Shown here piece after piece: positions 1 to 11,534 of a stretch of DNA of 64,000 bases. The position numbers and the translations under genes were made by a program. The notes under the pieces were generated by a model. It was not told the DNA's origin. It did not search any database and saw only the letters and a program-made list of their open reading frames with translations. The stretch covers positions 1,054,001 through 1,118,000 of the forward strand of contig CP091064.1 of NCBI GenBank assembly GCA_021907015.1, written 5' to 3'. Each line of letters starts with the position of its first letter. Positions within the stretch are counted from its first letter, which is position 1. This DNA is from Pectobacterium sp. PL152 (lineage in GTDB: Bacteria; Pseudomonadota; Gammaproteobacteria; Enterobacterales; Enterobacteriaceae).

Positions 1-2962
1 TGGTCTGGTAGGTCTCGCTGCCGACTTTGACCGTAACCGCGTCACCCGCTTTGACGTCATTATCGACTTTACCGGTCACCGCAATGGTCTCGCCGGACTC
101 GCTGGCATTGATGACGTTATCCGACGTCACATCGTCAATAGTAATCGAGGCCGTTGGTGCAACCGTATCGACACCGTAAGCATGAATCGTGTCTGCGCTG
201 GTGACGTTACCTGCGGTGTCACGGGTGGTGACCGTCGCGCTCACATCACCATTGGCGGCGAGTACCGAGCCCGGCACGTTAACGTTCCAGGTTTTGCCAT
301 CGGCATTGACGGTGGTCTGGTAGGTCTCGGTACCGACTTTAACGGTAACCGCGTCGCCCGCTTTCACGTCGTTATCCACTTTACCCGTCACCGCAATGGT
401 CTGGCCGGACTCAGCAGCATTAATCACGTTATCGCTGGTGACGTTATCGATAGATATCGATGCGGTTGGCGCAACCGTATCGACACCATAAGCGTGGCTG
501 GTATTGGCCGTGGTGGCGTTGCCTGCGGTGTCACGGGTGGTGACGGTAGCACTCACATCACCATTAGCCGCTAGTACAGAGCCGGGAACATTGACGCTCC
601 AGGTTTTGCCATCGGCATTCACTGTCGTCTGGTAAGTCTCGGTGCCGACTTTAACGGTAACCGCGTCGCCCGCTTTGACGTCGTTATCGACTTTACCGCT
701 GACGGCAATCGTCTGTCCGGATTCGGCCGCGTTGATGACGTTATCGGACGTGACGTTGTCGATAGAGATGGAAGCCGTCGGCGCAACCGTATCGACACCG
801 TAGGCATGAGTCGTATTGGCCGTGGTGACGTTACCCGCCGTGTCACGCGTAGTCACGCTGGCGGAGATATCGCCATTGGCGGCCAGCACCGAACCGGGAA
901 CGTTCACGCTCCAGGTTTTACCGTCGGCATTGACGGTGGTCTGGTAGGTCTCGGTGCCGACTTTAACGGTAACCGCATCACCGACTTTGACATCATTATC
1001 GACCTTACCGGTGACGGCTATCGTCTGACCGGATTCGGTCGCGTTAATCACGTTATCCGACGTGACGTTATCGATAGTAATGGACGCCGTTGGTGCAACG
1101 GTATCGACACCGTAAGCATGAGTCGTATCGGCGGTGGTGACGTTACCCGCCGTGTCACGCGTAGTCACGCTGGCGGAGATATCGCCATTGGCGGCCAGCA
1201 CCGAACCGGGAACATTCACGCTCCAGGTTTTACCGTCGGCATTGACGGTGGTCTGGTAGGTCTCGGTACCGACTTTAACGGTAACGGCATCGCCGGCCTT
1301 GACGTCGTTATCCACTTTACCCGTCACCGCAATGGTCTGGCCGGACTCGGCCGCGTTGATCACGTTATCGGACGTGACATCGTCAATAGAGATCGAGGCG
1401 GTTGGTGCAACGGTATCCACGCCGTAGGCATGAGTGGTATTCGCGGTGGTGACGTTACCTGCGGCGTCACGCGTGGTGACCGTGGCACTCACATCACCAT
1501 TAGCGGCCAGCACCGATCCCGGTACGTTGACGCTCCAGGTTTTACCATCGGCATTCACTGTCGTCTGGTAGGTCTCGGTGCCGACCTTAACAGTAACTGC
1601 ATCACCGGCTTTGACGTCGTTATCGACTTTACCGGTGACCGTAATGATCTGGCCGGATTCGCTGGCATTGATCACGTTATCGGACGTGACATCATCAATA
1701 GTAATCGAGGCGGTTGGCGCAACCGTATCCACGCCATAAGCGTGGCTGGTATTGGCCGTGGTGACATTGCCTGCGGTGTCACGGGTGGTGACCGTCGCGC
1801 TCACATCGCCATTGGCGGCTAACACCGAACCGGGAACATTCACGCTCCAGGTTTTACCATCGGCATTGACGGTGGTCTGGTAGGTCTCGGTGCCGACTTT
1901 GACGGTAACCGCATCACCGGCTTTGACGTCGTTATCGACTTTACCGGTCACTGCAATCGTCTGCCCGGATTCGGCCGCGTTAATCACGTTATCCGACGTC
2001 ACATCATCGATAGTAATAGAGGCTGTTGGCGCAACCGTATCCACGCCATAAGCATGAGTCGTGTCTGCGCTGGTGACGTTACCTGCCGCATCGCGTGTCG
2101 TCACGCTGGCAGAGATATCCCCATTGGCGGCCAGCACGGAACCCGGAACATTCACGCTCAGGTTTTGCCATCGGCATTGACGGTGGTCTGGTAGGTCTCG
2201 GTGCCGACTTTGACCGTAACCGCATCGCCGGCTTTGACGTCGTTATCAACTTTACCGGTCACCGCAATCGTCTGGCCGGATTCAGCCGCGTTAATCACGT
2301 TATCCGACGTCACATCGTCAATAGTAATCGATGCCGTTGGTGCAACGGTGTCTACACCGTAAGCGTGGCTGGTATTGGCCGTGGTGGTGTTGCCTGCTGC
2401 ATCGCGCGTGGTGACGGTCGCGCTCACATCACCATTTGCAGCTAACACCGAACCGGGAACATTGACGCTCCAGGTTTTACCATCCGCATTGACGGTGGTC
2501 TGGTAGGTCTCGGTGCCGACCTTAACCGTAACCGCATCACCCGCTTTGACGTCGTTATCGACTTTACCCGTCACGGCAATCGTCTGACCGGATTCGGCCG
2601 CGTTGATGACGTTATCGGACGTGACGTTATCGATAGATATCGAGGCGGTTGGTGCAACCGTATCGACACCGTAAGCATGAATCGTATTGGCGGTGGTGAC
2701 GTTACCTGCTGGATCGCGAGTGGTCACGCTGGCAGAGATATCGCCATTGGCGGCCAGCACTGCTCCCGGCACGTTCACGCTCCAGGTTTTACCATCGGCA
2801 TTGACGGTGGTCTGGTAAGTCTCGGTGCCGACCTTAACAGTAACTGCATCACCGGCTTTGACGTCGTTATCCACTTTACCGGTGACGGCAATGGTCTGAC
2901 CGGACTCGGTCGCGTTAATCACGTTATCGGACGTGACGTTATCAATTGAAATTGAGGCAACA
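1..2962 (-). repeat. tandem 312-bp (104-aa) Ig-like coding repeats
   Basis: The string GCAACCGTAT or GCAACGGTAT recurs at 159, 471, 783, 1095, 1407, 1719, 2031, 2342 and 2654, a step of 312 bp except 311 between 2031 and 2342. About nine and a half units are visible. Units differ only at scattered, mostly third-codon positions. Each encodes one Ig-like domain containing VTSDNVINAxESGQTIAVTGK, VKAGDAVTVKVGTETYQTT and a closing YGVDTVAPTA. Such arrays change length by recombination and are easily collapsed in short-read assemblies. Confidence 0.95.
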
Positions 2963-3768
2963 GGAGGCAAAGTATCGACCGTTACTGCTTCACTTCCGCC
3001 TGTTCCAGGGATGCCTGCGGCATCAGTGTAGCTGCCATCTGGAATGCTGACCCGAACTTCGCCCTCAAAATTTGCGGCAGGCGTTAATGTCGCCGTCCAG
3101 CGAGTGGGATCGTTAGGATCCTGCACCAGATTCGTTACTGAGCCGTTTGTTACGGTGATATCAGTAAGGTCAAAACCAACGGGTGGTTTTGTAAAAACGA
3201 AACTTATTGTGCCGTCACTGTTTATGACAATGGTGACAGAGGGAGGTGTGGTATCAGTGGTATCCGCGGCGGCAGTCAGCAGCGTGGATGAATCGACCCC
3301 ATCCAGCACAGATGAGGCTCTGTCAGTAAACGAGACGCCTGCGGTATCATACCCAATCGGGGTAGTAACCACTTCGGCCGTCAAGCTCAGAACGACCGTT
3401 GGATTGAAATGCCCGCCGCCGCCGTCACCCGCTTCTCCGGTGTCGTCATTACCTGCGGCAGTGGCTTCCAGCACCTGTGTTGGGTCGGCCCCCTGGGCGA
3501 TAGCATCTTGTATCGCGGCGACATCATTGGCGACATCTGCACTGCTCTGAGAAGACGCATTGCTGACATCGCTCCAGCGGCTATCACGCCCCAGATCCAA
3601 TGTTTTGCCATCCGGTAATGTGATTGAAACCGCGCCATTAGCACCGGTCACGACCTCTTCACCGCTGTAAACCCGATCGCCGGCAACCAGCAGTCTCTGG
3701 CTTCCATCAAGCGCGACGATAAAAACCTGTCCAATAACGAATTTAATGACGCCAATCACACCGTTCAA
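1..3768 (-). CDS. LapA-like multi-repeat type I secreted adhesin, N-terminal part (runs off left edge; one frame break)
   Basis: Giant repetitive surface adhesin secreted by a type I system. Residues 1-120 have the look of the retention module of LapA-family adhesins: a hydrophobic start, the stretch DGKTLDLGRDSRW near residue 53, then DPTQVLEATAAG near 95-106 and a glycine-rich linker. TAAG (103-106) matches the di-alanine site cut by LapG-type proteases. From about residue 270 on there are near-identical 104-residue Ig-like units to the window edge. The C-terminal secretion signal lies outside. The frame breaks at about 2159, where CTCCAG of every other unit reads CTCAG; that unit is 311 instead of 312 bp, so one C is missing. 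It is divergent from its own secretion genes. In P. atrosepticum an adhesin in this setting (MRP) binds plant surfaces. Family assignment is firm; exact ligand is unknown. Confidence 0.88.
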
Positions 3769-4147
3769 AATACTTTCTCCTTGATATCTATAATTATTTT
3801 TATAATGTGGCGATATTGCGGCTATAGATTTTTGCTATCATCCTGATAAGGCTGATTTGCTGTGTGTCGTCCTGACATTTTATTAAAAAAGCGTTACGAT
3901 AATGTTGTCGTGATGCGTCAAACGCTTGACTCAATGCACGATATAATAAAAAATTCAGAATATTCTTTCCAGAACTTTACTCATTTAGAGTAATCCCTAT
4001 TTTTTCGCTCTGGACGATTTAGGAAAAGAAATTAACATATTGATATAAAAGGAATAAAAGCAAATCAATTCGTTAAGCGTTTATATAACACTCAAACACT
4101 TTAATAGGAATAATCACAAATAAAGTTTTTGTGAAGGAAAACTGCTG
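3769..4147. promoter_or_regulatory. AT-rich divergent intergenic region between adhesin and secretion genes
   Basis: About 380 bp of AT-rich DNA with no credible gene. It must carry the promoters for the adhesin (leftward) and the secretion operon (rightward). I see AT tracts but no promoter I can place with confidence. The sequence GAAGGA, 9 bases before the ATG at 4148, is a good ribosome-binding site for the first secretion gene. Confidence 0.5.
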
Positions 4148-5499
4148 ATGATGCGTAGATACTATTTTGCTTTATTACCTTTTATTACCGTTTTTCCACA
4201 GCGACGTATGCCGAGACGATCCAGGAAGCCATTAAAAGCACGCTCTATACCCATCCCGAAGTGAGCGCCTCCATTAACAGTCGTTTTTCTGCCGAGCATG
4301 ATTTGCGTGCGGCAAAAGGCGGATATCTTCCCTCCATCACGCTGAGTGCTGGTGTTGGCCGCGAAGAAACTGATAGCCCCTCAACACGAGCCAGCATCAA
4401 TAAACGCGTTGAACTCAGCCGTCAGGAATCGAGCATCAATCTAAGCCAGACGGTGTTTGACGGTTTCGCCACTTCAAGCGAGGTTGGCAGACAACGCGCC
4501 ACGGTCAATTCACGCGCCTATAAAGTCTTAAATACCAGCGAGTCGACGGCGTTAAATACGGTTCAGGTCTATCTCAATGTTCTGCAACGCCAAGAGTTTG
4601 TTCGTCTGGCGGAAGCCAATCTGGCAAGCCACGAGCGTATTTACGATCAAATCAGGCTGCGTAGCGAACAAGGCGTTGGCCGACTGGCCGATTTGGATCA
4701 GGCCGAAGCACGTCTTGCGCAAGCGCGTAACAACGTGCTGACAGAACAAACCAATCTGGACGATGCCAAAATCAACTACATGAGCATTGTGGGTAAAGTA
4801 CCGGATAATTTGGTGATGCCCGATGCTTCTGCGATAAAACTCCCCGCTTCGCTGGAAGAAGCCCAGCGCATCATGCTGGCTAACAGCCCGGCGCTGAAAT
4901 CCGCAGAGTCAGATATTGAAGCCACGCAGCAGCAATATGAGGCATCAAAGTCAACGTTTTACCCACGCCTCAACGTTGAACTCTCTCGTACGATGGATAA
5001 CAACGTTGACGGAACGCGCGGCCAAAACAATGAGTGGCAGGCAATGTTGCGGATGCGCTACAACCTGTATGAAGGCGGTAGCAGCAAGGCCAACATGGAA
5101 TCAAAAGCTTATCAGGTAAAAGAAGCGCAGGATGTGCGAAATAATGCCCTGCGCCTACTGGGCGAAGAGCTAAAGCTAGCCTGGTCAGCGTTAAACAATT
5201 CTCGCCAACAGCTGCCGATCGCTGCTGAATATGCCGACCGCAGTATGAAAGTACGCACTGCCTATCAGAAGCAGTTTGGCCTGGGAGAAAGAACGCTGTT
5301 GGACCTGCTGGACAGTGAAAACGAGCTGTTCACCGCACAACGCCGTCTGGTCGAGGTTCGCTTCACCTCCCTCTATACCGAATACCGGATCGCATCACGT
5401 ATGGGAGAGTTATTACATCGTTTGGCTATCCCAGCCCCTGATGCCGGTACCAGCTTGACAAACGTAACCCCCCTCGCAGAGTTGCCGAGCCTTAATTAA
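4148..5499 (+). CDS. TolC-family outer-membrane factor of the adhesin type I secretion system (LapE-like; one frame break)
   Basis: Outer-membrane channel of the type I secretion system. The long frame from about 4201 encodes the typical TolC-family alpha-barrel and coiled-coil body, with AETIQEAIKSTLYTHPEV at the mature N-terminus and the QARLAQARNNVLTEQ and LLDLLDSENELF helices. The first 17 codons are in another frame. Adding one T to the T5 run at 4191-4195 joins the ATG at 4148 to the body and gives a normal signal peptide ending in STATYA. I therefore take 4148 as the start, supported by GAAGGA upstream. Total is about 450 residues, usual for the AggA/LapE branch. It is followed after 78 bp by the ABC transporter. 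Role is inferred from position with the adhesin, ABC exporter and fusion protein. Confidence 0.88.
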
Positions 5500-5577
5500 T
5501 ATATTTCATTGGTCAGACGGCGATAAATTATGGTTTATATGCGAGGAATTACGTTGCGTAAGGGAACGTTCCGTTAA

Positions 5578-7847
5578 ATGAAGTTGCATTCAGTACAAGA
5601 GACTCAGGGTTCTGATCAATCCGTTGCCCAGGAGTCTATCGTCCATGAACCTACTGTTGTTCATGAATCGACGGCTGTTCAGGGGCCACCTGTCACTCAT
5701 GAACCCAGCGTTCATGAAAATAATAGTGACCCGCGCAGCCGTCATGATGACCCGTTATTGGATAGCTTATTGATCCTCTGTGCCTTGCAGGGAAAATCAG
5801 TCAGCCGTACCACTCTCACCGCAGGGCTTCCCTTAGCCAACCAGCGGCTATCTGTAAAATTGCTTCCGAGCCGCTGCGCGCGCTGGGCTTCAAGGGCGCG
5901 TTCTCAAGCGTTCTCTGAATAAAATTTCCGAGATGTCACTCCCTGCAATGTTGCTGTTACGAGAGGGACGCGCAGCGATTCTGCTAGGCTGGAATGCTGA
6001 CGGCAGCGCACGCCTGATGCCCAGCGAAACAGAAGGCGGGGAAATTTCCGTTGAGCACAACACGCTGCAACAGAATTATCTGGGTCTGGTGATGTTCGCC
6101 CAGCCTCGTCACCAGTTCGATCTACAAAATCCGTCGCTGATCCCCGTACCAGATCCTGGTTCAAGGATACGCTTAAGCTTTCACGTTCACTCTATCTCGA
6201 CGCCATCCTCGCCACGCTGCTGGTGAACATTATCGCGCTTGCTACGCCGTTGTTCGTGATGAATGTCTACGATCGGGTTGTGCCCAATCAGGCAACAGCG
6301 ACATTGTGGGTGCTGGCTATCGGCGTTACCGGCGCCTTTGTTTTCGATTTGATACTCAAAACGCTGCGCGGCATTTGCCTCGACATGGCGGGCAAAAAAA
6401 CCGATCTGATTATTTCCGCTACGCTATTTGAACGCATTACCGGTATGTCGATGAAGGCCCGGCCACCACGGGTTGGTAGCTTTGCGCAGAATATTCATGA
6501 ATTTCAATCGCTCAGAGATTTCCTTTCCTCACTGACGCTAACGACGCTGATCGATTTTCCTTTTACGCTGCTTCTGCTGTTGGTTATCGGCATCATCGGC
6601 GGCCCGCTGGTCTGGGTTTCCATTCTTGCCTACCCTGTCGCCCTGTTGGCCAGTTGGGCGATGCAAAAGCCGCTGTCCGCCACTATTGAAAAACGATGCA
6701 CCTTGCCAGCGAACGGCAGGCTACGCTGATCGAAACGTTGAGCTGCCTCGATGCAATCAAGGTCAATAACGCGGAAAGTGAACGTCAGCACCAATGGGAA
6801 CAAACTATTGGCAGCCTGAGCAAACTGGAAATGCGGGCCAAGGCGCTGTCTTCACTGGCGGTAAACCTGACGCAGTGGTTCCAGCAATTTGCCGGCGTTG
6901 CCATGATTGTCGTCGGCGTCTACATGCTGATTAACGGTAAGCTCAGTATGGGTGGGCTGATTGCCTGTTACATGCTAAACGGCAGAGCGCTTATGCCGTT
7001 GGGTCAACTGTCTGGTCTGGTTAGCCGCTACCAGCAGGCGCGTTTGACGATGCAAACTACCGAACAGATGATGCAGTTGCCGCAGGAGCGTAGCGATAAC
7101 GAACGTCCGCTGAAGCGCGAGAGCATCCGGGGCGGTATCGAATTTCGCGATGTGACGTTCAATTACCCGGAGCAAAAAACCAGTTCGCTACAAGGCATCA
7201 GCCTGACCATCGCTCCCGGTGAAAAAGTGGGCGTTATTGGCCGCAGTGGTTCAGGAAAAAGCTCGCTGCAAAAACTGATAGTGAACCTCTACCAGCCTAA
7301 TACCGGTAATATTCTGATCGACGGCGTCGATGCCCGTCAGTTGGATGTCAGCGATTTACGCCACAATATCGGCTATGTTCCTCAAGATATTCAGCTGTTT
7401 AGTGGTTCACTGCGCAATAACCTGATTAGCGGCGCACGCTATGTCGAAGACGAAGCGATGTTGCGAGCCGCAGAGATTTCAGGAGTGAACGAATTTGCTC
7501 GCCTGCACCCGGATGGTTATAACCTTCAGGTTGGTGAACGTGGCCAACAACTCTCCGGCGGGCAGCGTCAGGCTGTCGCGATAGCCAGAGCGCTGTTGCT
7601 CGATCCGCCGATTTTGGTGCTGGATGAACCCACCAGTTCGATGGATAACACCAGTGAAGATCGGTTGAAGCAGGCTCTGGCCCCCGTCATTGCGGAGAAA
7701 ACGCTCTTACTGGTTACCCATCGGGTTTCCATGCTGGCGCTGGTCGATCGTTTAGTGATCGTCGATAAAGGTAAAATTATCGCGGATGGACCGAAAGCGA
7801 TCGTGATGGATGCGTTGAAGAAGGGGCAGATCAATGCGTCTCGGTAA
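5578..7847 (+). CDS. lapB: type I secretion ABC transporter/ATPase, LapB-like (three frame breaks)
   Basis: Inner-membrane exporter that drives adhesin secretion. Pieces read in order: an unusual N-terminal stretch of repeated HEP/HES units; a degenerate C39-like domain (LPLANQRLSVKLLP then RAAARAGLQGRV) without a catalytic cysteine; a transmembrane domain from about 6180; and an ATPase with Walker A GRSGSGKSS, signature LSGGQRQ and Walker B ILVLDEPTSS. Frame breaks lie near 5865 (CC), 6155 (CC of GATCCTGG) and 6689-6693 (A5 before ACGATGCACC); restoring bases in these runs gives one protein. It overlaps the next gene by 14 bp, so the two are translationally linked. The catalytically dead peptidase-like domain is typical of LapB/HlyB exporters of RTX-type cargo that is not cleaved at a double-glycine leader. 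Confidence 0.87.
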
Positions 7848-9191
7848 ATATATCAAACGAATCAAACGGTATTTTGTCGGTGGGGATGAGGAAAGCCTGC
7901 AAACGATGCCCGAAGTGAGCCGGGCAATGGCCGAGGATTCGCCACGTTCTATTCGCTTCACACTATGGGCTATCGGCGCTTTTTCCTGTTTTTCATCTTG
8001 TGGGCTGGGCTGGCGAATATCGATGAAGTCACCCGGGGTGACGGTAAAGCCATCCCCTCCTCCCGATTGCAAAAAGTCCAAAACCTGGAAGGCGGCATTG
8101 TCACGGAAGTGTTCATTCGTGAAGGTCAGGTCGTCAATGCAGGCGATCCTTTGCTGCGCCTTGATGATACGCGTTTTGCTTCCAACGTCGGTGAAACCGA
8201 GGCCGATCGGCTTGCACTGCTATCACGCATTGAGCGCCTGAACGCCGAAATCAACGATCGGGAGCTCGTGCTTTCAGAAGAAATTACGACGCAAGCGCCT
8301 AAAATCGCGGCAGGCGAAAAAGAGCTGTATAACAGCCGCCGCCAGCAACTCCACAATGAAGTGTCCGGTCTGGAAGAGCAGTTGATCCAGCGTCGCCAGG
8401 AACTGAGAGATTTCTCTGCCAAGGAAATTCAATTCCGCAATAGTCTGGGCCTGCTCCAACAAGAAATAAAATGTCAGAACCGCTGATCGCGGAAGGCGCC
8501 ATTTCTAAAGTAGAAGTTTTACGCCTGCGTCGCGCAGAGGTCGAAACCCGTGGCCAGCTTGATTCCATCAAGCTTTCGATTCCTCGGGCGGAATCTGCGA
8601 TTAAAGAGAGCGAAAATAAAATAGAGGAAACGCGAAGCCGTTATAAAAGCGAAGCGTTATCTCAGTTAAGTGAAGCACAAACCAACCTGAACAAAATCGA
8701 AGCCACGGGTAAAGCACTCGAAGACCGGGTAAACAGAACGCTGGTCGTCTCCCTGTTCGCGGTATCGTGCAGCAGGTTCTGGTGAATACCATCGGCGGAG
8801 TGATTCAACCGGGTAGCGATCTGGTAGAGATTGTGCCACTGGACGACAACCTGCTGGTAGAAGCCAGGATTCGTCCACAGGATATTGCGTTTTGCACCCA
8901 GGTCAGGATGCCGTAATAAAATTAACGGCCTACGACTACACCATCTATGGCGGTTTAAAAGGCCAATTGGAACAAATCAGCCCAGACACCGTAACCGATA
9001 AAGAAGGGAACAGCTTTTATATTATTCGTTTACGGACAGATAGGAATTATTTAGGCTCAGCCGATAAACCACTTCTTATCATTCCAGGCATGGTGGCCTC
9101 TGTTGATATAATAACGGGAAAGAAAACGATCCTCAGCTATTTGTTAAAGCCGATTATTCGGGCAAAAGCAGAGGCTTTACGAGAAAGATAA
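7834..9191 (+). CDS. lapC: HlyD-family membrane fusion protein of the adhesin secretion system, LapC-like (four frame breaks)
   Basis: Periplasmic adaptor joining the ABC exporter to the outer-membrane channel. It has a short basic cytoplasmic start, one membrane helix (near IGAFFLFFILWAGLANI after repair), the lipoyl-half motif KVQNLEGGIV, a long coiled coil, the second lipoyl half SPVRGIVQQVLVNTIGGVI, and a beta-barrel domain ending in ILSYLLKPI. Four breaks fall in homopolymers: T5 at 7980-7984, A4 at 8468-8471, C3 at 8751-8753 and T4 at 8890-8893. One added base in each restores a single protein of about 450 residues, normal for the family. It is the last gene of the operon and is followed by a terminator. 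Confidence 0.88.
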
Positions 9192-9194
9192 TAA

Positions 9195-9223
9195 AAAGGC
9201 GCCCAACAGAGCGCCTTTTTATA
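9195..9223. terminator. intrinsic terminator after the secretion operon
   Basis: AAAAAGGCGC, a short loop, then GCGCCTTTTT forms a stem with A and T tracts on the two sides, so it can stop transcription from both the secretion operon and the convergent cyclase gene. Confidence 0.85.
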
Positions 9224-9232
9224 TTCCATTTA

Positions 9233-10747
9233 TCAATGATCGTTCATATTGTGATAAATCTGAGTTTGACTGCGTCCCATGGCTTTAGCCTGATACATGG
9301 CAGAATCGGCATTAATTGCCAATGTCAGAGAGTCAGTACCATGTTCTGGATACAACGCAATACCGATACTGCATGATATATCTAGCGTTTTCCCATCGAT
9401 CTCAAAAGGCTTGTTCAAGGCGTTATGAATTTTATCTGCAACATAAAGCGTATTGTCAATTTCCTTAATACCCTGAAGCAGAATAATAAATTCGTCACCG
9501 CTGCGGCGATATACCGTATCCGAATCGCGAACCGCACCGCGCATACGCGCCGCCGCTTCTTTCAAGAGTAAATCGCCAACAGCATGTCCGAACGAGTCGT
9601 TTATCTGTTTAAATTTATCGAGATCCAGGAACATCAGCGCGATTTTCCTGCCCGTTTGTTTGGATAACAGAATCGCCTGTTCCATCTGCTCGGCAAACGT
9701 CAGGCCATTAGCCAATGACGTTAATGAGTCATAGTGCGCCAATTGACGATAGTGTTCCTCGCTGCGCCGCAGCATATCAATAGCATGATACCGCTCTATG
9801 GCAATCGCAATCAGCTGTGCCGATTTCTCAATAGAGAAGATTTCCTCTTCGGTCGGGACATATACTTTGCGATGGTAAACGCTTAAAACACCTAATATTT
9901 CTTTGTTCTGACCGATGATAGGTTCAGACCAGCAGGAACGCAGCCCGGCATATAATGCGAGCCCTTTATATAACGACCAATGCGGATGGACAGAAATATC
10001 GTCGGCAATGACGCGCTTTCCGGTATAGGCAGCGGTACCAAAAGAAGCCACACCATCGGCAATTTTCACATTGTGAATGGCATTTTTATAAAAGCCCGGC
10101 AAACTCGGCGCCGACCCAAGCGTCAGACATTTTTTGTCTTTATCGACCAGCAGAACAGAGCAAACGATACGACCAGGATTTTTTTCCTCGACGCTGAAAA
10201 TAATCGCATCAAGAATATCTTTCAGCGGCGCGCCGCTTGATAACAGCTCCAGCGCACGATTGTATGAATTATCATGATGTTCCTGCGATTTTCGTTCCGT
10301 GATATCTAACTTAATACCAACATACTGGGTTGTGTTACTCGCCTTATTATATATTTTAACGATATTGGCCTTTTCCCAATACAACTGTCCATCTTTACGC
10401 CGGTTAACGAACTCCCCACTCCAAACATTACCTTTATTTATGGTAGACCACAGATCTTCATAGACGCTGGCGTTAGTCATACCCGAGTTTAATATATTCG
10501 TTTTCTTGCCAATAACCTCATCCGGCATATAGCCTGACATGGTAATAAACTGACGATTGACGTAAATAATTTCACAATTTTCATCTGCGATCATAATTGA
10601 AGCAGGACTATATTCCATTGCAAAGAAAGTCATGTTGAGAAAATCTTGTTTTTTCTGCTCAGTTCTAAACTTTTGTTTAATTTTTCTATTTTTCACAGAA
10701 GAAAACAATAACAATAGCAATAGTAGGGTTATTATAATTTCATACAC
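9233..10747 (-). CDS. diguanylate cyclase with PAS, GAF and SGDEF domains
   Basis: Makes c-di-GMP from two GTP. Order: one N-terminal membrane helix (residues 2-15, poly-leucine), a PAS domain with PAC (about 40-150, ending VGIKLDITER), a GAF domain (about 165-325, with the GLRSCWSEPI core), and a GGDEF domain (about 335-500). The active-site loop reads RRSGDEF, so the first glycine is serine. From memory, the P. atrosepticum counterpart (ECA3270), next to the same adhesin system, was shown to be active with SGDEF and to raise adhesin secretion. No I-site RxxD is seen immediately before the loop. The start is GTG at 10747, preceded by GAGGAG at 9 bases. It points toward the secretion operon's terminator and lies downstream of the phosphodiesterase in the same direction, 787 bp away. 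Confidence 0.92.
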   Translation of the reverse strand: MYEIIITLLLLLLLFSSVKNRKIKQKFRTEQKKQDFLNMTFFAMEYSPASIMIADENCEIIYVNRQFITMSGYMPDEVIGKKTNILNSGMTNASVYEDLWSTINKGNVWSGEFVNRRKDGQLYWEKANIVKIYNKASNTTQYVGIKLDITERKSQEHHDNSYNRALELLSSGAPLKDILDAIIFSVEEKNPGRIVCSVLLVDKDKKCLTLGSAPSLPGFYKNAIHNVKIADGVASFGTAAYTGKRVIADDISVHPHWSLYKGLALYAGLRSCWSEPIIGQNKEILGVLSVYHRKVYVPTEEEIFSIEKSAQLIAIAIERYHAIDMLRRSEEHYRQLAHYDSLTSLANGLTFAEQMEQAILLSKQTGRKIALMFLDLDKFKQINDSFGHAVGDLLLKEAAARMRGAVRDSDTVYRRSGDEFIILLQGIKEIDNTLYVADKIHNALNKPFEIDGKTLDISCSIGIALYPEHGTDSLTLAINADSAMYQAKAMGRSQTQIYHNMNDH

Positions 10748-11534
10748 AATAACACTCTCCTCAGGCCCGAGTGGTCCTGATCGTACAAATCACAACGCTG
10801 ATGACGAAAAATCCCGGTAACAAACCCCTACCCCGTCGATTTTCGGGACTGGTGCATTTCCGGAGAGCAGAAAGGATGAAAGAAAAAACGCTCCATGAAG
10901 CAGGAGTATTTAGAAACATAGCAACGTCAGCATAAAGCCCTCGCATATGACTGTGCGCAGATAAAAACAACAAATTCAAAAGAGTATCTTAATTTAATAG
11001 TAGTAATTGTTCGGGTTATAAGCTTCTCTAATGGAATAAAAGAATATTCCTAAGGGTACATGGCGATATATTCTGAACATCAATTTTTTGTAAGCAAATC
11101 AATTATACCAATAAGTATCATTGTTTTAATCAACAAAATCTATCACAAAATGATTTTTGATCGTTAACAGTAAACATTATATTTTTTTACCATTAAAAAT
11201 CAAATAATTAAAAGAAAAAAATAAAATCATTAACGCAAGCGTTTGATTATATATGTCATAATTTGATGCAAAATCAGCAGTCGCTCTCCTTATCATTTCT
11301 TTGAAATTAAACACTGTCATAACAAATAAAACAAGAATTAAACAACAAAAATAAAACAAAATGCAGCATTACACGTTGCAGACTAGAGGTGGACACTGAG
11401 TAGCTGAAGAGGCGATATTTTGTACGGCAATGACATATTAGGAAGTATAATGAATGAATATGGCGGGAAAGAATGAGAGGACATATAGCAGTGCGTTAAT
11501 ACAAAAAGTGATAGCCTAAACAACAGGTTACCAC
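10748..11534. other. AT-rich intergenic region between cyclase and phosphodiesterase genes
   Basis: About 790 bp with no gene I can support. The short open frames here are low-complexity, AT-rich and lack recognisable motifs. It presumably holds the promoter of the cyclase gene. I see no repeat or RNA gene. Confidence 0.5.

Noticed and set aside
182-1822. Long plus-strand open frames across the adhesin repeats, up to 338 codons
   Set aside because: They are the complement of the 312-bp repeats, stay open because the period is divisible by three, and show no protein family features.
1-2962. CRISPR array or DNA-level satellite
   Set aside because: Repeats are directly adjacent, 312 bp long, have no spacers and encode conserved Ig-like domains.
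10761-11359. Two short minus-strand frames (72 and 60 codons)
   Set aside because: AT-rich, no motifs, no good ribosome-binding site, in an otherwise empty gap.
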